Positions 1-11,319 of a stretch of 28,625 bases of DNA are shown here, one piece after another. Source of the DNA: Echinostoma caproni (lineage: Eukaryota; Platyhelminthes; Trematoda; Plagiorchiida; Echinostomatidae); contig UZAN01044371.1 of assembly GCA_900618425.1 (NCBI GenBank), positions 7,948-36,572 on the forward strand, read 5' to 3'. How positions within the stretch are numbered: the first letter of the stretch is position 1; each line of letters opens with the position of its first letter. A model generated the notes under the pieces. It ran no database searches and was not told where the DNA came from. It saw only the letters and a list, made by a program, of their open reading frames with translations. Made by a program: the position numbers and the translations under genes.

Positions 1-2382
1 ACGTCCGATGACTGATGAGATCAAGAAATTCTCTCCGGCGCTGAATGGCGTCAAATGCATAAGTGCCTGCAACGGAAATCGAACAGATGATACAGGTTCC
101 GCGACAACATGAGTTCAAAGAGGATCCCAGAGAATAATGTTTTTTCCTCGATTACTGGGAGAAAAAAGTAATTTTATTCTCTGTAGTGGTTTTTAGTTGA
201 TGAGCATCTCGGGATAGTCCCCAGTATTCTGCTGCTGTACAAAAGTTATTTGTTTTCCAACTCGTTTAATTTATAATTCAGACACCATTTTTATAAAAAC
301 AGTTTCCTGATTGATTAGAAATGCCAATGCACTATCGCTATTCAATCCATTTGGCTGTTTTCACCATAGAGACAAATTATTCTTCATAATTACCTCCAAT
401 AGTGATTTTGCCATAAAATGTAAATTTCAAACAATGATGGGGTTTGCAGATCACAATACATTGGCCAGTCCTGTATCCACTATCGATGCGTGTGTTCCTG
501 AACGCAAAATCTATTTTCTAAGTTATTTTAACTTGACATTCTCCATTCACGAGTAGAAACATGTATGATATTACCTAAGCCGGATTATAATCCCAAAAAC
601 AATACACCATGACAAACTTTATTCACACTCTGTTTCGATTCAACTATAAAACAAATCCATGCGAACTTACTTTATCATGATCGTGATGAGTGAGTAGCAT
701 TCGGCCGATACAAATTCTACTAATCACTGTCAGATGCCCCCTGATAAAATTTATTTTTATACTTCGCGTTTGCGAACGAACTTCAAAATGAAATGTCAAA
801 TGCAAAATAATTCATTCAACATTCAGATCTTTTTCGTTTCCATTTGTTCTTTGTTAGTCAAAATGAAGCTGAAAAAAATAAATGATTTTTGTCAGACATT
901 TTCCATAACTGCGTTGATATTTTAAACGTTTCATGTGTGGCTAACGCGTTCAATTAACGGAAAACCGCATATAAATAGTCGCAAAGTCAGAAGGGAGAGA
1001 TCTGTTCCTAAATGAATTCCAATCGTTTTCTTAGGTTACCCGTTAAGCTAAGAACACTGGCGGTGAAACGTTTGATGGGACGAGGCGAAGAAACACAATT
1101 CATGTTCCTGTTCTTTTGCAATAAAACGACTTGGATATGTTTCACATTGAGTGTTCATCATTCCGCAAACATTCTGAATCGAAATTGACTGGAAGGCACC
1201 ATTCATTCCCAAAGCTGAAACGTTAACATGAGTGAGAATATGTCGCGTTGTGCGAAGATTATAGTTCTTTTTTCCGAGAGTAGTTGAGGGCTCATTCTGA
1301 TTGCACGGTGAATTTCGTCGTCAACAGAAGCACAAGAGAGTGCACGAAAAGCGGGGAGCACTGGAATTCTGTTTCGGCCCGGTTAGTTCTCAGTAAAATT
1401 CACGTGGGTAGTAGGTATACTTATACTCTACCTGTAAGGTCCCGGTTTCGATCTCCGATCGGGTCGACAGATTCATAGTACTGATGAAACCCAATAAAAT
1501 CGGAATAGATGTCCAAATGTATTCTTTACGCTTTACCTTTGGGTTGTGTGTTACACCATGAACTTCACCAAAGTTAATTTTTCTTTAGCGTTGGCACTCT
1601 ACAGTATTTATTATCGTCGATCAATATTGCTCGTAATTTCGTGAAATAATTCTGTTGGAACACACATATATGAATACCTGGTCTTCAGAAATTGTGATTT
1701 GAAGACGTGATTGTGAATGTTGGTTAGTAAACTTGTGCTTTCTGTGAAAGATCCTCAAGTAAATATTGCAGTAATATGCACATCTTCGTTCACTGCTAGC
1801 AGATGTACGCTCCAAAAAGATGAAGCGATAAGCTGCTGCTGGGTCTCGGAAATCACGAACTACCAGTCCGATGGTCCGATGTTGATCAATAGACAATTGT
1901 AATAGCCAGACCGGTGAAACTGTGATTTGTCACGGATCAAGTAAAGCGGAGATTCGTGAGGTGAATTCACCGAAAGGACCGTCATATGAGAGATTTTCGT
2001 TGCATTAAAGCTTTGCTTCGCATAACCACTTGCGTTGAGATGAAAAATAAAACATGGTTGTTCTTTTTACAGTTTGAACGATATGAACCCACTGATGCGT
2101 CCGTAGGATCGAGAAACATGATCTTTGGCCTATCGATGTTTATTCCCGGTAATTTTCTCTGTAAGCGAACAGTTTTAAAACTATTGTGAGAAAATATAGT
2201 TCTGCCCTGGCATTTCAAAACAAAACAATAAATATTTACCCCCATCGCAACTCGTCAAGACTGAATTCATTTGACCGAATACGGTCTTATAATTACGGAT
2301 AAGAAATATTCCGTTACATGAAAAGAACAAAAAAAACCATATAAGCGGAATCGATATTGGTCATCCAGTGATAAACGCAAAA

Positions 2383-2401
2383 CGATATCTTCAAGATATC
2401 G
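2383..2401. repeat. Perfect 9-base inverted repeat, 1-base centre
   Basis: CGATATCTT and AAGATATCG flank a single C, giving a 19-base hairpin or cruciform-type palindrome. No flanking structure suggests a terminator or an element end. About one such site is expected by chance in a window of this size, so function is not implied. Confidence 0.85.
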
Positions 2402-2589
2402 AAGTTGCGTGTTCATCGTCTATGTGATATAACTTGTTAGGCAACTGGAGTTACCAGCTTCTATGTGATTATTAAACAAAACTAGACTTAACGTCTATTG
2501 GGTACGCATATACAAAACCATCGTACTACGGTAATCTAGCGGTGTGGCGATTCCAGGTGAAGTCAACAGGGGTCAGGGGAAGCGGTAAA

Positions 2590-2603
2590 CCCCATTCATG
2601 GGG
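2590..2603. repeat. Short perfect palindrome CCCCAT/ATGGGG
   Basis: CCCCAT and ATGGGG are separated by two bases. It is GC-rich relative to its surroundings. It is probably a chance palindrome and has no supported role. Confidence 0.7.
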
Positions 2604-3994
2604 CTGAATTCTCAATGAAAAAGAGTCTCAATCGGAGAGACTTTAAAATGTACTTGTAAGGAAAAAGTGGAGACTAGACTAAATGGCGGTAACAAACGGC
2701 TTTTCTGTTGCTTTCATACTGAAAACATCACAATTTGCAGTTCCTACTAAAAAACAAAGTATTTTGCAAATTTACAATCCCATTCCTCGCGTTATTACAA
2801 CTGTAGTTGGCAGTGAGTGAGCTTCCTGAAACACTTTTCTTCATTGTTATATTGTCAGTTATCGATTAACGCCTCCAACTGGTCTATTTTTATTCCATCT
2901 GAATAACGATTGTACAGCTGAATCAAAGCGTATTGAACTGGTCCGATGATAACTGACAGAGTCAAGTTTGCTTGGATACATGACCACTGGTTGTCATGAT
3001 TAATGTTGCAGTTTAGCTTTGTGTTGAACATTATGCGTTCGTGAATTTCCCATTGTTTCTACCTTGTGTTTGAACGTGATAACGATAATTATATGGATGA
3101 AACGCTTTGACCGAGGGGTTGTCTCTTGTTCTAAGTGATTCAAAAAGAGATTGGAAGGTGCTTCTGATTTATTGCTTCAATGAGTTCCGTAAAATAGGAC
3201 AGACGATGAGAATTGTGATTGAATCAACGTGTTGACGCGTACAAAATATGTGCTGTTTGTTGAAGTTGGAAATTTTGGCCGGCACGATACCCGTACGATT
3301 TGTGTGTGCTTCATCAAACCGAGGCAACAAATCACAAGATGTTATTGTTTATCAGTCAGTGCACAGATGTTTTGCATTTTCCCTCACAATAACCAACTTC
3401 ACGGCATCTTCTTCCTTCAGAATTTCATTTTCGCTGAGAAACCATATTATCTGTACGGTGGTAACCAATAAATGAACGGACTTATTGTTTTGAATGAATG
3501 TATCAAATGGTTTACGTTTCAAATGGTAACTATGATTATAAATAATTAATGAGCCCTTGACAGTAACAATCTAATGACATATTGCAAAACGGAGCACCAG
3601 GTTGTACTTTCTCGCTGATAGACAATTGTTCACGGTAAGAACGAAGCTCCGCGACAATGGAGGTACAAAGAGAGACAATGCGTTGAAGGACGTTTCCCTT
3701 CGGTCACATTAAACATGGGCTCGTTTGCCATACAAAAATGTGTGTATACAACAAGGATCACCTGAGACACCAGTAAACCGCTCCGTTTGCAGTTTTTCTG
3801 TCACAAATCCACCCGTGGACGAATCTCTTGTAATTGGTTTGCTTTGTGGCACTCCGCTGTCCTATTCGTCCCTTGCCTTTGGCATCTTGACAACTGAACC
3901 TCCAATTCAATCAATAATTCAACTCATTCGCCATATCCCGTAATAGAATGCGATACAAAAGTTTTATCTACGTATTACTTCGTATATACAGTTG

Positions 3995-4825
3995 TCGATA
4001 AAACACGTGCAAAATGACTCTCATTTTGGAAATACAGTTCAGTTTCTAATATCATACTTGTATAATAAATGGTATGAGGAAGTGATTTTACTTCAAACTT
4101 TATCTCCCAGTTCTATGTTTTCAGTTATCTTGTATCCCCGTTTGGATATACGCAAAATTGGGTGTCGCAGTAAAATGTGTAATAGTTCGAAAGTTACAGC
4201 TCAGTGTAGCATGGCATTTCATTCCTTCGAAGAAATGATTATTGTTCTATAGGGTGTTTATTCTGATCAACCAACGCGTTCTAAATGACCTATCATTTTT
4301 TTTATTCGGCCCACAGGAAAATTGCCAATTGCTGGGAATTTTATAACCGAAGTAAATTGATAGATTATGTGGCTACAAACTACTCATTTAACATCCGTCA
4401 TTCTCTAAGAACTAAAACATAGTACAAGAAACAAGGAAGGTGACTTTGAGGTGTGCGGCTCATTGAATAAGCGTTTTATAGTTACACCATACCCAAATCA
4501 GATAAAACATCTAAAGGTTTTTGGCATATAGTTGAACCTGGGAGAAAACGTATTCAGGAAACGCATAAACGAAACAGCTCAGTTCTCGGCTTGTACAAAC
4601 GCTTTAATGTGACTATAAGCCTGATTTATTGCATAATCAATGAAAAATGTCCGTCAATACATGAATCGTGAGCGCGAAAACCAAACGAATCAAGGCAAGA
4701 CAATGATTGAGTTCGATCGCAGCTGAGAACAGTTGCATAAAAAAGAGACAGTGAACAGTTCGAACGTATTAATCACAATTTCCCGTGCTACCTTTTGAAA
4801 ACTGATGACTCTATTTGAACTGCAG
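3995..4825 (+). mobile_element. Old dispersed repeat, copy A (unclassified family)
   Basis: This segment aligns with the reverse complement of 17632-18480. Anchors seen directly are: 25 identical bases at 4179-4203 against 18301-18277; the GTGCGGCTC block at 4453-4461 against 18009-18001; and an AGCTGAGAACA block inside 4715-4737 against 17743-17721. Between the anchors the two copies stay collinear with many substitutions and several small indels, including roughly 35 extra bases in copy B after the 25-base anchor. No frame is open in both copies, and I see no RT, transposase or integrase motif. It could be the untranslated or 3' part of a retroelement, or a non-autonomous element. The ends are approximate: the left edge fades near 3995 and the right edge near 4825. 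No target-site duplication was identified. Confidence 0.7.
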
Positions 4826-6346
4826 CTGAGGTCATCTAATATAATACCCACCTGCAGTGATTTGAATGCAATCGAAAACCTTTTCCTGAGTTAGACACAG
4901 TGACAAGTTAGCTACCTGAAAAATGATCGTCACTGGTCACGGTGCCACGTACATTAGAGGAAACTGGCAAATCCTGTTTGACAGTCAACTTGGTGGAGTC
5001 CATGCAAAAGGGACTGTGTCCATTTCTCGAAAATAAAGAGCGGGAAATATAAAATTTTCTTATAACCATCGTCAAAATCGAGAAATCGTACATTATATTG
5101 GTATTTGACTGACAGAAGTAGAACCGTAAGTGGTTATTTGAAAAGCTGTTTCACGTCTGATGCGTGGAGCACTGTCGTATCAAGTCAGTGGAATGAAGCT
5201 CAAAATGCAAAGTGTTGAGAGGGACAAATGTGATGAAACTGTCCGGGTGTTGCACGCGTTTGATCGAATTACCTGTTTGTTCAATCAGTATTTCACCTCA
5301 TTCACATGCACTGTGCTGTATTCGAATTCATACCGAATATCGTGAATACTGTGTTATGTGGATGGAGGCTCCTTTTCATTATCAGATAAACGAATCCCTT
5401 TTCGAATCCACTGCTGAAGTTTTATTTGCACCATTGTTTCTTTTACATACGGATTCCAATGTTATATCATGTTCAAAGTTCGTTTCAATCATTCGAAAAT
5501 AAACCCATTGGTACCTGATTGGGGACTGTTTGGACATTGTCGGATTGATTCAATCTTGTCCAGTGTTATATCCGCTTGATTTTCTCAACACGTTCAAACC
5601 ACCATTCAAAATGAAACTTCCAAGATATATGATGGAACTAATGTTTTAAACAAAGAGCCATTAGTTGTTCGTTGAGAAGTTGATCTGTTTCGTATGAGTG
5701 GCGAATCTGGCTACACCCTTTGTTGCTCCACTCCTAACCCATGGGAAACACTAAAATGTTTGGGTAACATCAACTGAACTTGAATGGACGTCTGCGAAGG
5801 TGTGCGACGCGCCCTGGGGGGGCGGGGGCGGAGAGGGGTTGAAAACCTAATTCAACGTATTGCAGGATGCCGTGTTGTCTTTAGAGAGCGGTCTCAAGGA
5901 CACAAATTTGTAGACAATGAATCAGATGCGTTACCAATACTTCTTTTTATCAATTCAGATAAAATTGTTTACTATTTGTTTAAAGGTTGACACAAATCAC
6001 ATTTCAAATTCTCTTCTATTTTACTCCATACCATTTAATATAAAATCGCATAATTTTAAGAAGACGGAAGGTGATAATCAAATGGCTGCCGANACTAGTG
6101 GTGGCCGCGTTCAATCACACGTCCTCCATCCGGGGTGATAATCTGTTGTCATTTGCCCGTTGACTATCAACGTCCTCAGTTGCAATGTGCATGAACTTGA
6201 GCGTACTGAGCGTACAGATAATTTTGATCGTGGTTCCACTCAACGAAAATCCAACTTCTATTTATTTAAATCCATTGGGTTCAGTGCTTCATAAATTTAT
6301 CCAAGGTTGTTTTCCGGGTGCCCGATCTTACCTGTCACGGAAATGT
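4826..6346. other. Non-coding stretch, no gene recognised
   Basis: Nothing in this stretch resembles a known domain. The open frames at 5160-5502 are short and of ordinary composition. Weak similarity to the segment beyond copy B may extend a little past 4825, but I could not follow it with confidence. A G-rich tract at 5816-5838 is listed separately. The base at 6093 is ambiguous (n). Confidence 0.55.
5816..5838 (+). repeat. G-rich tract, possible G-quadruplex
   Basis: Runs of seven, five, two and four G are separated by one to three other bases. Because the seven-base run can be split, the tract meets the usual pattern of four runs of three or more G with short loops. It stands out from its AT-rich surroundings. 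Whether it folds or matters is not shown. Confidence 0.6.
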
Positions 6347-6391
6347 AATTAATAATAATAAAAACAAGAAAAAAATAATAATATTATTATG
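6347..6391. repeat. AAT/ATT-rich imperfect microsatellite
   Basis: The stretch holds imperfect (AAT)n followed by an A-rich section and (ATT)n. The centre of the right part contains the self-complementary AATAATATTATT. It is a simple low-complexity sequence with no coding potential. Confidence 0.8.
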
Positions 6392-8369
6392 ATTTTTCCT
6401 CAGATCACAGAAGTTGATATTTGTTGCAAGAGTGTCCATATAAATATCAGTAATTTCGTCGAATGTTCACTGTTGTTACTGGGCTGAAGCACAGTGGATT
6501 ATAATATTGTCTACATTACTCGTTAGTTGACTTACTACAGGCGGTCAAAAGTCCAACGACGAATTGTCGCACTCTGTTCACACTATTGAGGTATCATGCA
6601 TCAAGTTGATAAACCTTTTCATTATACTGATATTTTGTCCAGAATAACGGCAAGACCAAAGACTAATCAATAATAAATACAGCCAGGCACAAAATAGCAC
6701 AGACTTAGTGATCCAATCGATCGAATACAAAATGAAGTGACTCACGAGTCTTTGTTATTGATGGTGGAAGCTAAGCCTAATGAAGAACTGTGAAATTCAT
6801 TCATACAAGACACTCCCCAGACCGAGTAAATGGTTCCCTTGGACCGGTCTACCAGCCTGTGTGACTATGCTACTATTTCCTGCGAGATGATGATGTGACT
6901 GAATCCAGCAGACCGACGGCTTCTGTCCGTGGTAATGTCGGGAGAGACTGATATCCACCATTGGTTCCAATCTCGAGTATATAAGACCACTTCAAGGCAC
7001 TAACATTCCATGTCAAGTGTCACGATGCGGGTCCTCGTTTTCAGCTGGCCACCACAGTTATGCAGCCTCATTCGGGACAAGGCCTAGGTTTGTACTGACA
7101 GATTAAAAGCTGGTTTATGCCATTTGTGGTCGATGCGCTTTAGGCGTCACCGCAGCAAGAGAGTGCATAATTTCCCTGAGGTTGAAACAGCACCTTCGGA
7201 CATAGGAGATCCTGTGTCACCATTTTACTAAGTGATCCGAATTCTCGAAGTTACATAAAAAGACGAAGAGTATGAAACGTGGATATACTCGTTCTTTTGG
7301 TCCGGAGGCTGATCTCACCGCCTATCGATAATGAGCTGCAAAGCCGTAGATAGGTTTCTCAAGCCTTATCAACACCGAAAAGGAAACTTTCCAGTAGACT
7401 GACCACTTAGTATTGAAGAACAAGTCCTCCTATTTCTGACTTTCCGAATTGTACCAGCGATCTGATTAAAAGAACTTGATGGTTTGATACACATTGGTTC
7501 GATGGTTTTCTCAAACAAGTCAATGCCGTCGATGATCACGTTTGCATTTCCAACAGTGTCTCATCAAGCTTCGGCTTCGTACTGACAGTACCTTGTTTGT
7601 AGGTATTCGTACCGACCTGCATGCTGCACTAGCTGTCAAGCATTTGGTGTGCATACTGACGACAGTGCGTCATTTTTGCCTAAATACTATATCCGCACCA
7701 GCACTGATACTTGTTGACCAGAAGCAATTCAGAGACGAAATGCCAATAAGAAATTGGTTCAGCTGTTGTCTCACCAGGTAACCCAATCTAATGTAGATGC
7801 ATGCCATTCGGAGATCATGCGGGAACCAGTAAACATAAGAAGATTCGGCGGAATCGAATGCACCGGTACCGAGCGACTCAATTCAGCTCGCGTTGGATGT
7901 GATATGGGCGACTGATTGGCCCGCAGTAATTTTTCAATTCAGTTAGCGTCATGTAAACCATGTGATAGCGTATTACTTCCAGTCGGTTAAGTCACCAATG
8001 GATGGAATTTCAGCCCGGTGCATAAAAGGGTCTTTCATTGAAGAAAGCAGTCATAAATATATACTTGTGGTGGTGCCATGAGTTTCCGCGAGCATATTAG
8101 CTTCAAAATGGGCATGTTTTACATTAGGGAATGAAAAGAATCGCGTCTCATGGATGACGTTTGTACCTTAACAATCTGGGACGATGCGGGATAACAGACA
8201 AACGGTATGCAGTGGCCCCAGTGCAAACACAAGTTTTTTATTGATACCTGCTCACGGAAGTATCAACTCCATTCCCCACTCATTCGGAGTTCCAATTTTG
8301 TGTTCCGCTCTCAAACTTCTCCAAAACGATATTCATTTGTGGAATACTGTGATCACAACAAGGAAGAGG

Positions 8370-8401
8370 TATGTGTGTGTGTGAGTCGAGGGGGGAGGGG
8401 G
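8370..8401 (+). repeat. Short GT microsatellite followed by G-rich tract
   Basis: A (TG)n run of about fourteen bases is followed within ten bases by six G, one A and five G. It is purine-rich low-complexity sequence with no gene feature. It lies about 110 bases upstream of a longer poly-G run. Confidence 0.75.
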
Positions 8402-8511
8402 TGAAAACACGTATGCCTTTGACCCGAAGGTGCCATAAACATTTTAGTTTACTGATTTCCGGTTAGGACAAATCAGCTTTAAAGTCATCGGTTTCGTCAT
8501 GCTTCTTATCA

Positions 8512-8530
8512 GGGGGTGGGGGGGGGGGNG
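8512..8530 (+). repeat. Poly-G run containing an ambiguous base
   Basis: Five G, one T, then eleven G are followed by an n at 8529 and another G. The run length is probably unreliable, because homopolymer G tracts are a usual cause of unresolved consensus bases. It is a potential G-quadruplex, but an assembly artefact in the exact length is equally likely. Confidence 0.8.
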
Positions 8531-9052
8531 CATGAATCTTTCATCAACTCCCGCACCGAATTGCCTTAAATTTACGCATTCGATGTGAAACCGATGGGTT
8601 AAAAATTTCATGCCCCAATAAAGGAGGTTATACTGTCAGGTATGCGAAACCGATTAGTCCAGACACGATGGCGCTTTCAGCTGTAGAAATGTGTTTCTCT
8701 CGGTGGTGTTTAGTGAAACAACTTGATCACTTCTATTCACAGATGATAGTCTCGTTTATTCATTGATTTTGTTCCCGTTTGTCGCGATGGCGAGTCAAAT
8801 CGTATGCATTTGCCAAGCGGAAGAGAAGAGGAAATGTTTTCAAATTATGGGAAGATTTATTAAAATTTACACTATAGAAATGATGCACCGACCATCTTTG
8901 TTTAAATGAAGAACAGCAGGAGTTTCTCATTTCTGTGTTCCCGGTTGAAAATATACTGAATGTTTTAATTTGCCAGAGTTGTGCTTCTGCAATCCTCAAT
9001 TAGAGTAGATAAGTTGTGAGCATCGCCATCGACAGCAAACTGTTTTACAACA

Positions 9053-9094
9053 GTTGTATTGTATTGTATTGTGCTGTATTGCATTGCATTTTGT
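9053..9094 (+). repeat. Imperfect TTGTA/TTGCA pentanucleotide repeat
   Basis: Units of TTGTA alternate with TTGTGC and TTGCA variants across about forty bases. It is a degenerate tandem repeat with no reading-frame significance. It lies about 300 bases from the LINE relic, so it could be a tail-associated microsatellite, but that link is not shown. Confidence 0.75.
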
Positions 9095-9361
9095 TGCTAT
9101 ATTTTGTATAACTTTTGCTAGCTCTGATGTTCCCATTTCAGTAAGAAATATTTACATGCCAAACGTCACAGATAAAATACTGAACGGGAAAAGTGCTCAT
9201 GGATAGCATACGGACATTCCATAGTCCAAGGTTGTTCTAAATTCCACTTGTTACCCTGTCTGCGTTTGTGAATTAACGTGCAAGATGGGGGTATAGGTGA
9301 ATTTTGTTAAACGTTTATAAAAGTTTAAATACGGCAGAATCGGAAGCGTGTGGAGGTCTAC

Positions 9362-9643
9362 GAACAACGTGTTAGTTCTTCTTGTAATAGGTGATCATAA
9401 TCAGTGAGTAATTCGGTTCAAGTTAACCAGGAGAAATAAGTGTGGAACAATAGAGTAAGATGGGAAAAACACATTGATACACAAGGAAATAACTGACTGG
9501 GGTGCACGAAACTGCCTGGGCCTTCGTATTTGAAATGAGAGGCGTTGCAGTTTACCAATGAAGTTGTGGATGCGGGTTGACCAATGAAGATTGCTATCTA
9601 TGGTTACACCAAGATATTTGACAGAGTTCACACTAGATAAAGT
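9362..9643 (-). pseudogene. Non-LTR retrotransposon (LINE) reverse transcriptase, C-terminal fragment
   Basis: Read on the minus strand, the open part at 9401-9631 begins with VKYLGVTID followed by HW four residues later. This is the motif downstream of the catalytic palm in LINE reverse transcriptases, usually written as YLGV-D-L-W-HI. It continues with a basic helix (GKLQRLSFQIRR), a RAPQSVI segment and a hydrophobic stretch, in the order expected for the thumb region. The upstream residues TLSS read in the same frame and fit too. At the downstream end the frame is lost near 9401, and a shifted frame gives DYDHLLQEEL before a stop at about 9362. The catalytic palm with its YADD-type motif, the endonuclease and the 5' end are all missing, so this is a dead, truncated copy. 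A CR1/Jockey-like clade is likely, but I cannot name the family. Confidence 0.75.
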
Positions 9644-10350
9644 TTGTTATTAAGCACTGTGGAATCTGTCGGGTAAGAAGAGTATGTAAAACTTTATATA
9701 AACTCTCAGCACATATACGGGTGTTTAAGCTTATCCCCAATAAAGAGGGAAGAATGACTGAATTGTCGGTGAAGAATCTTAAATCGAAAGAAGAAGAAAT
9801 GGGTTGAGACGGCGCAACACTATCTGCATTTTGAAAAGCACATGCAGAAGAAACACAAGAAGTATCACAAATATGAGTAGAAGATAAGTTTTGGGGTTTG
9901 GGGGACAGTTCCTTGATGAACTCTGGAGTTGTTGACTAATGGTTTAGATGTAAATTTCCACAAACTAGTGGTTTGTTCTCTATCAAAGGAGGATAAATAA
10001 ATTTGGATTTGATTATCCAACTTTCAATTTCATGCAGTTATTGACCAAATCTTAGCTTACAGTGTTTTAATCGACTGTCACAAAGGTGGGACCACGTGCA
10101 CGGTAGGAATACATATTTTAAATCACCTCGGTGAAATTTGTCCTCAGTTCAAATTGCCCAGCTAATCTTTTCGGTACACGGTTTATGAATAACATGTGCT
10201 CCTCATGCACGAAATTCATTTAGCTTCATCAACTAATTGCTGTTTGTTTGTCTGTGTCTGTGTACTGCTGCATGCAACATTACAAATATAAATCAGATGC
10301 AATACAACCGAAGACAAAACATGCACCGGGGCTGATTGCTAGTTGAATTA
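9644..10350. other. Non-coding stretch beyond the LINE relic
   Basis: This stretch lies 5' of the reverse transcriptase fragment in its own orientation. I looked for the palm and finger motifs in the minus-strand frames and saw none. It therefore either predates the insertion or is too decayed to read. Nothing else is recognised. Confidence 0.5.
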
Positions 10351-10437
10351 TCAGTCATTTCGTCAGTCAGTCTGTCTGTATGTGTGTCTATCTGTCTGTC
10401 AGTTGATCAGTCAGTGAGTCAGTCAGTCAGTTAGTCC
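10351..10437. repeat. GTCA/GTCT tetranucleotide microsatellite
   Basis: Imperfect tandem units of CAGT and TCTG cover about 85 bases, with a short TGTG interruption near 10381. It is the first member of a local cluster of simple repeats. Its units are the same class, in the complementary strand sense, as the GACA repeat at 22347-22377. Confidence 0.85.
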
Positions 10438-10507
10438 ATCACTCGGTCCACCAGATGAATGTAAAGAAAGCGGTACGGAGTCCGAGGTTCACACAGGCGC
10501 TCTTGCT

Positions 10508-10584
10508 CGCACGCACGCACGCACGCACACACACACAAATGCGCAAGCACAGACAGGGCACACACACATACACACACACACACT
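10508..10584. repeat. Compound (GCAC)n/(CA)n microsatellite
   Basis: About five GCAC units pass into a CA run, then an interrupted part, then a second CA run ending near 10584. It is a simple compound repeat. Short open frames across it are artefacts of the repeat. Confidence 0.9.
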
Positions 10585-11281
10585 AACAACTATGATGTCC
10601 CTCAGGGTAAGTAAACAACTACTATAAAGCCATGCTAGACAGTAATCTATCTTATCTTATCGACCAAGTTGAACAGCTTGGTAGGGTAGCTATCTATCCA
10701 TTTATCTTTCTTGTGTCGGTTACAGAATGAAAATGTTGGCTAACAATAAGTGCAGATCACTATGGTAAATGCGTGACAGAATTTCGTGAAAACAAACTTG
10801 TGATGAACTAGTCGGATGAATTAACGTTTATAAAGAACTAGAAAAAGTGAAGATGGAGTTTGTCAATAAGTCAGGTGATCGACCACAAAAAATTACCAAT
10901 TAAACTTCATTATTATACTATAAATGTTGTGTTGCACATTTTATTATGATTATTATTAAATCAGTTTATTCTGTTTAACATTTTACTTTAATTAACTTTT
11001 CCGGGCATCGAGAGCCAGATAAAACATGCTGACGGTACTTTGACTTCTCTATTCACATTTACCAAGGGAGAGCTCTGCGTATAAAGTTCGCAGTTGGTTT
11101 ATTAATTTCCAGTAAAATAAATCCGTGAATAATAGTGCTGTTATTTAATGCACAAAACAGAGGAAAGCTTTTGTAAATCGTAAAATATTCGGGACAAAAA
11201 TCAGACCAATAAAATATTCACATTCACTGGATCTTCAAGGGTAGAATATTTGGGAACCATTGTATATGTGTGATCAAATTG

Positions 11282-11282
<1 letters not shown>
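10585..11282. other. Non-coding AT-rich stretch, no gene recognised
   Basis: A good splice-donor-like string (CAGGGTAAGTAA) occurs at about 10593-10604, but the sequence upstream of it is microsatellite, so no exon can be supported. The remainder is AT-rich without motifs. Confidence 0.55.

Positions 11283-11318
<36 letters not shown>
11283..11318. repeat. (TG)18 dinucleotide microsatellite
   Basis: Eighteen uninterrupted TG units are present. Opposing open frames of about 65-70 codons across this run encode only Cys-Val or Thr-His repeats and are not genes. An uninterrupted run of this length is likely to be length-polymorphic. Confidence 0.95.

Positions 11319-11319
<1 letters not shown>

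Larger units (their letters stand above)
1..3994. other. Non-coding stretch, no gene recognised
   Basis: I see no recognisable protein domain, RNA gene or transposon in this stretch. Open frames are short (below about 95 codons), overlap one another on both strands and resemble no family I know. Two compact perfect palindromes are listed separately (2383-2401 and 2590-2603). The rest is unremarkable AT-rich sequence with short homopolymer runs, as expected for intergenic or intronic animal DNA. A highly diverged transposon piece could be hidden here. Confidence 0.6.
6392..9052. other. Non-coding stretch, no gene recognised
   Basis: This stretch includes a somewhat more GC-rich part at about 6800-8000, in which no frame stays open for long and no known motif is visible. 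The longest frame there (7542-7781, plus) has no recognisable domain, and splicing of its neighbours cannot be supported. Decayed transposon coding sequence would be one explanation for the shifted composition, but I could not identify any. Guanine tracts at 8370-8401 and 8512-8530 are listed separately. Confidence 0.5.

Noticed and set aside
1441..1463. B-box-like GGTTTCGATCTCC that might mark a tRNA or SINE
   Set aside because: It carries an extra base relative to the consensus, cannot form a normal T-arm with a seven-base loop, and has no A-box at the proper distance upstream.
8489..8511. Minus-strand CTGATAAG followed by CGAAAC, reminiscent of a hammerhead ribozyme core
   Set aside because: The core has a G-to-A change (CTGATAA), the intervening bases cannot pair as stem II, and no cleavage triplet sits in place.
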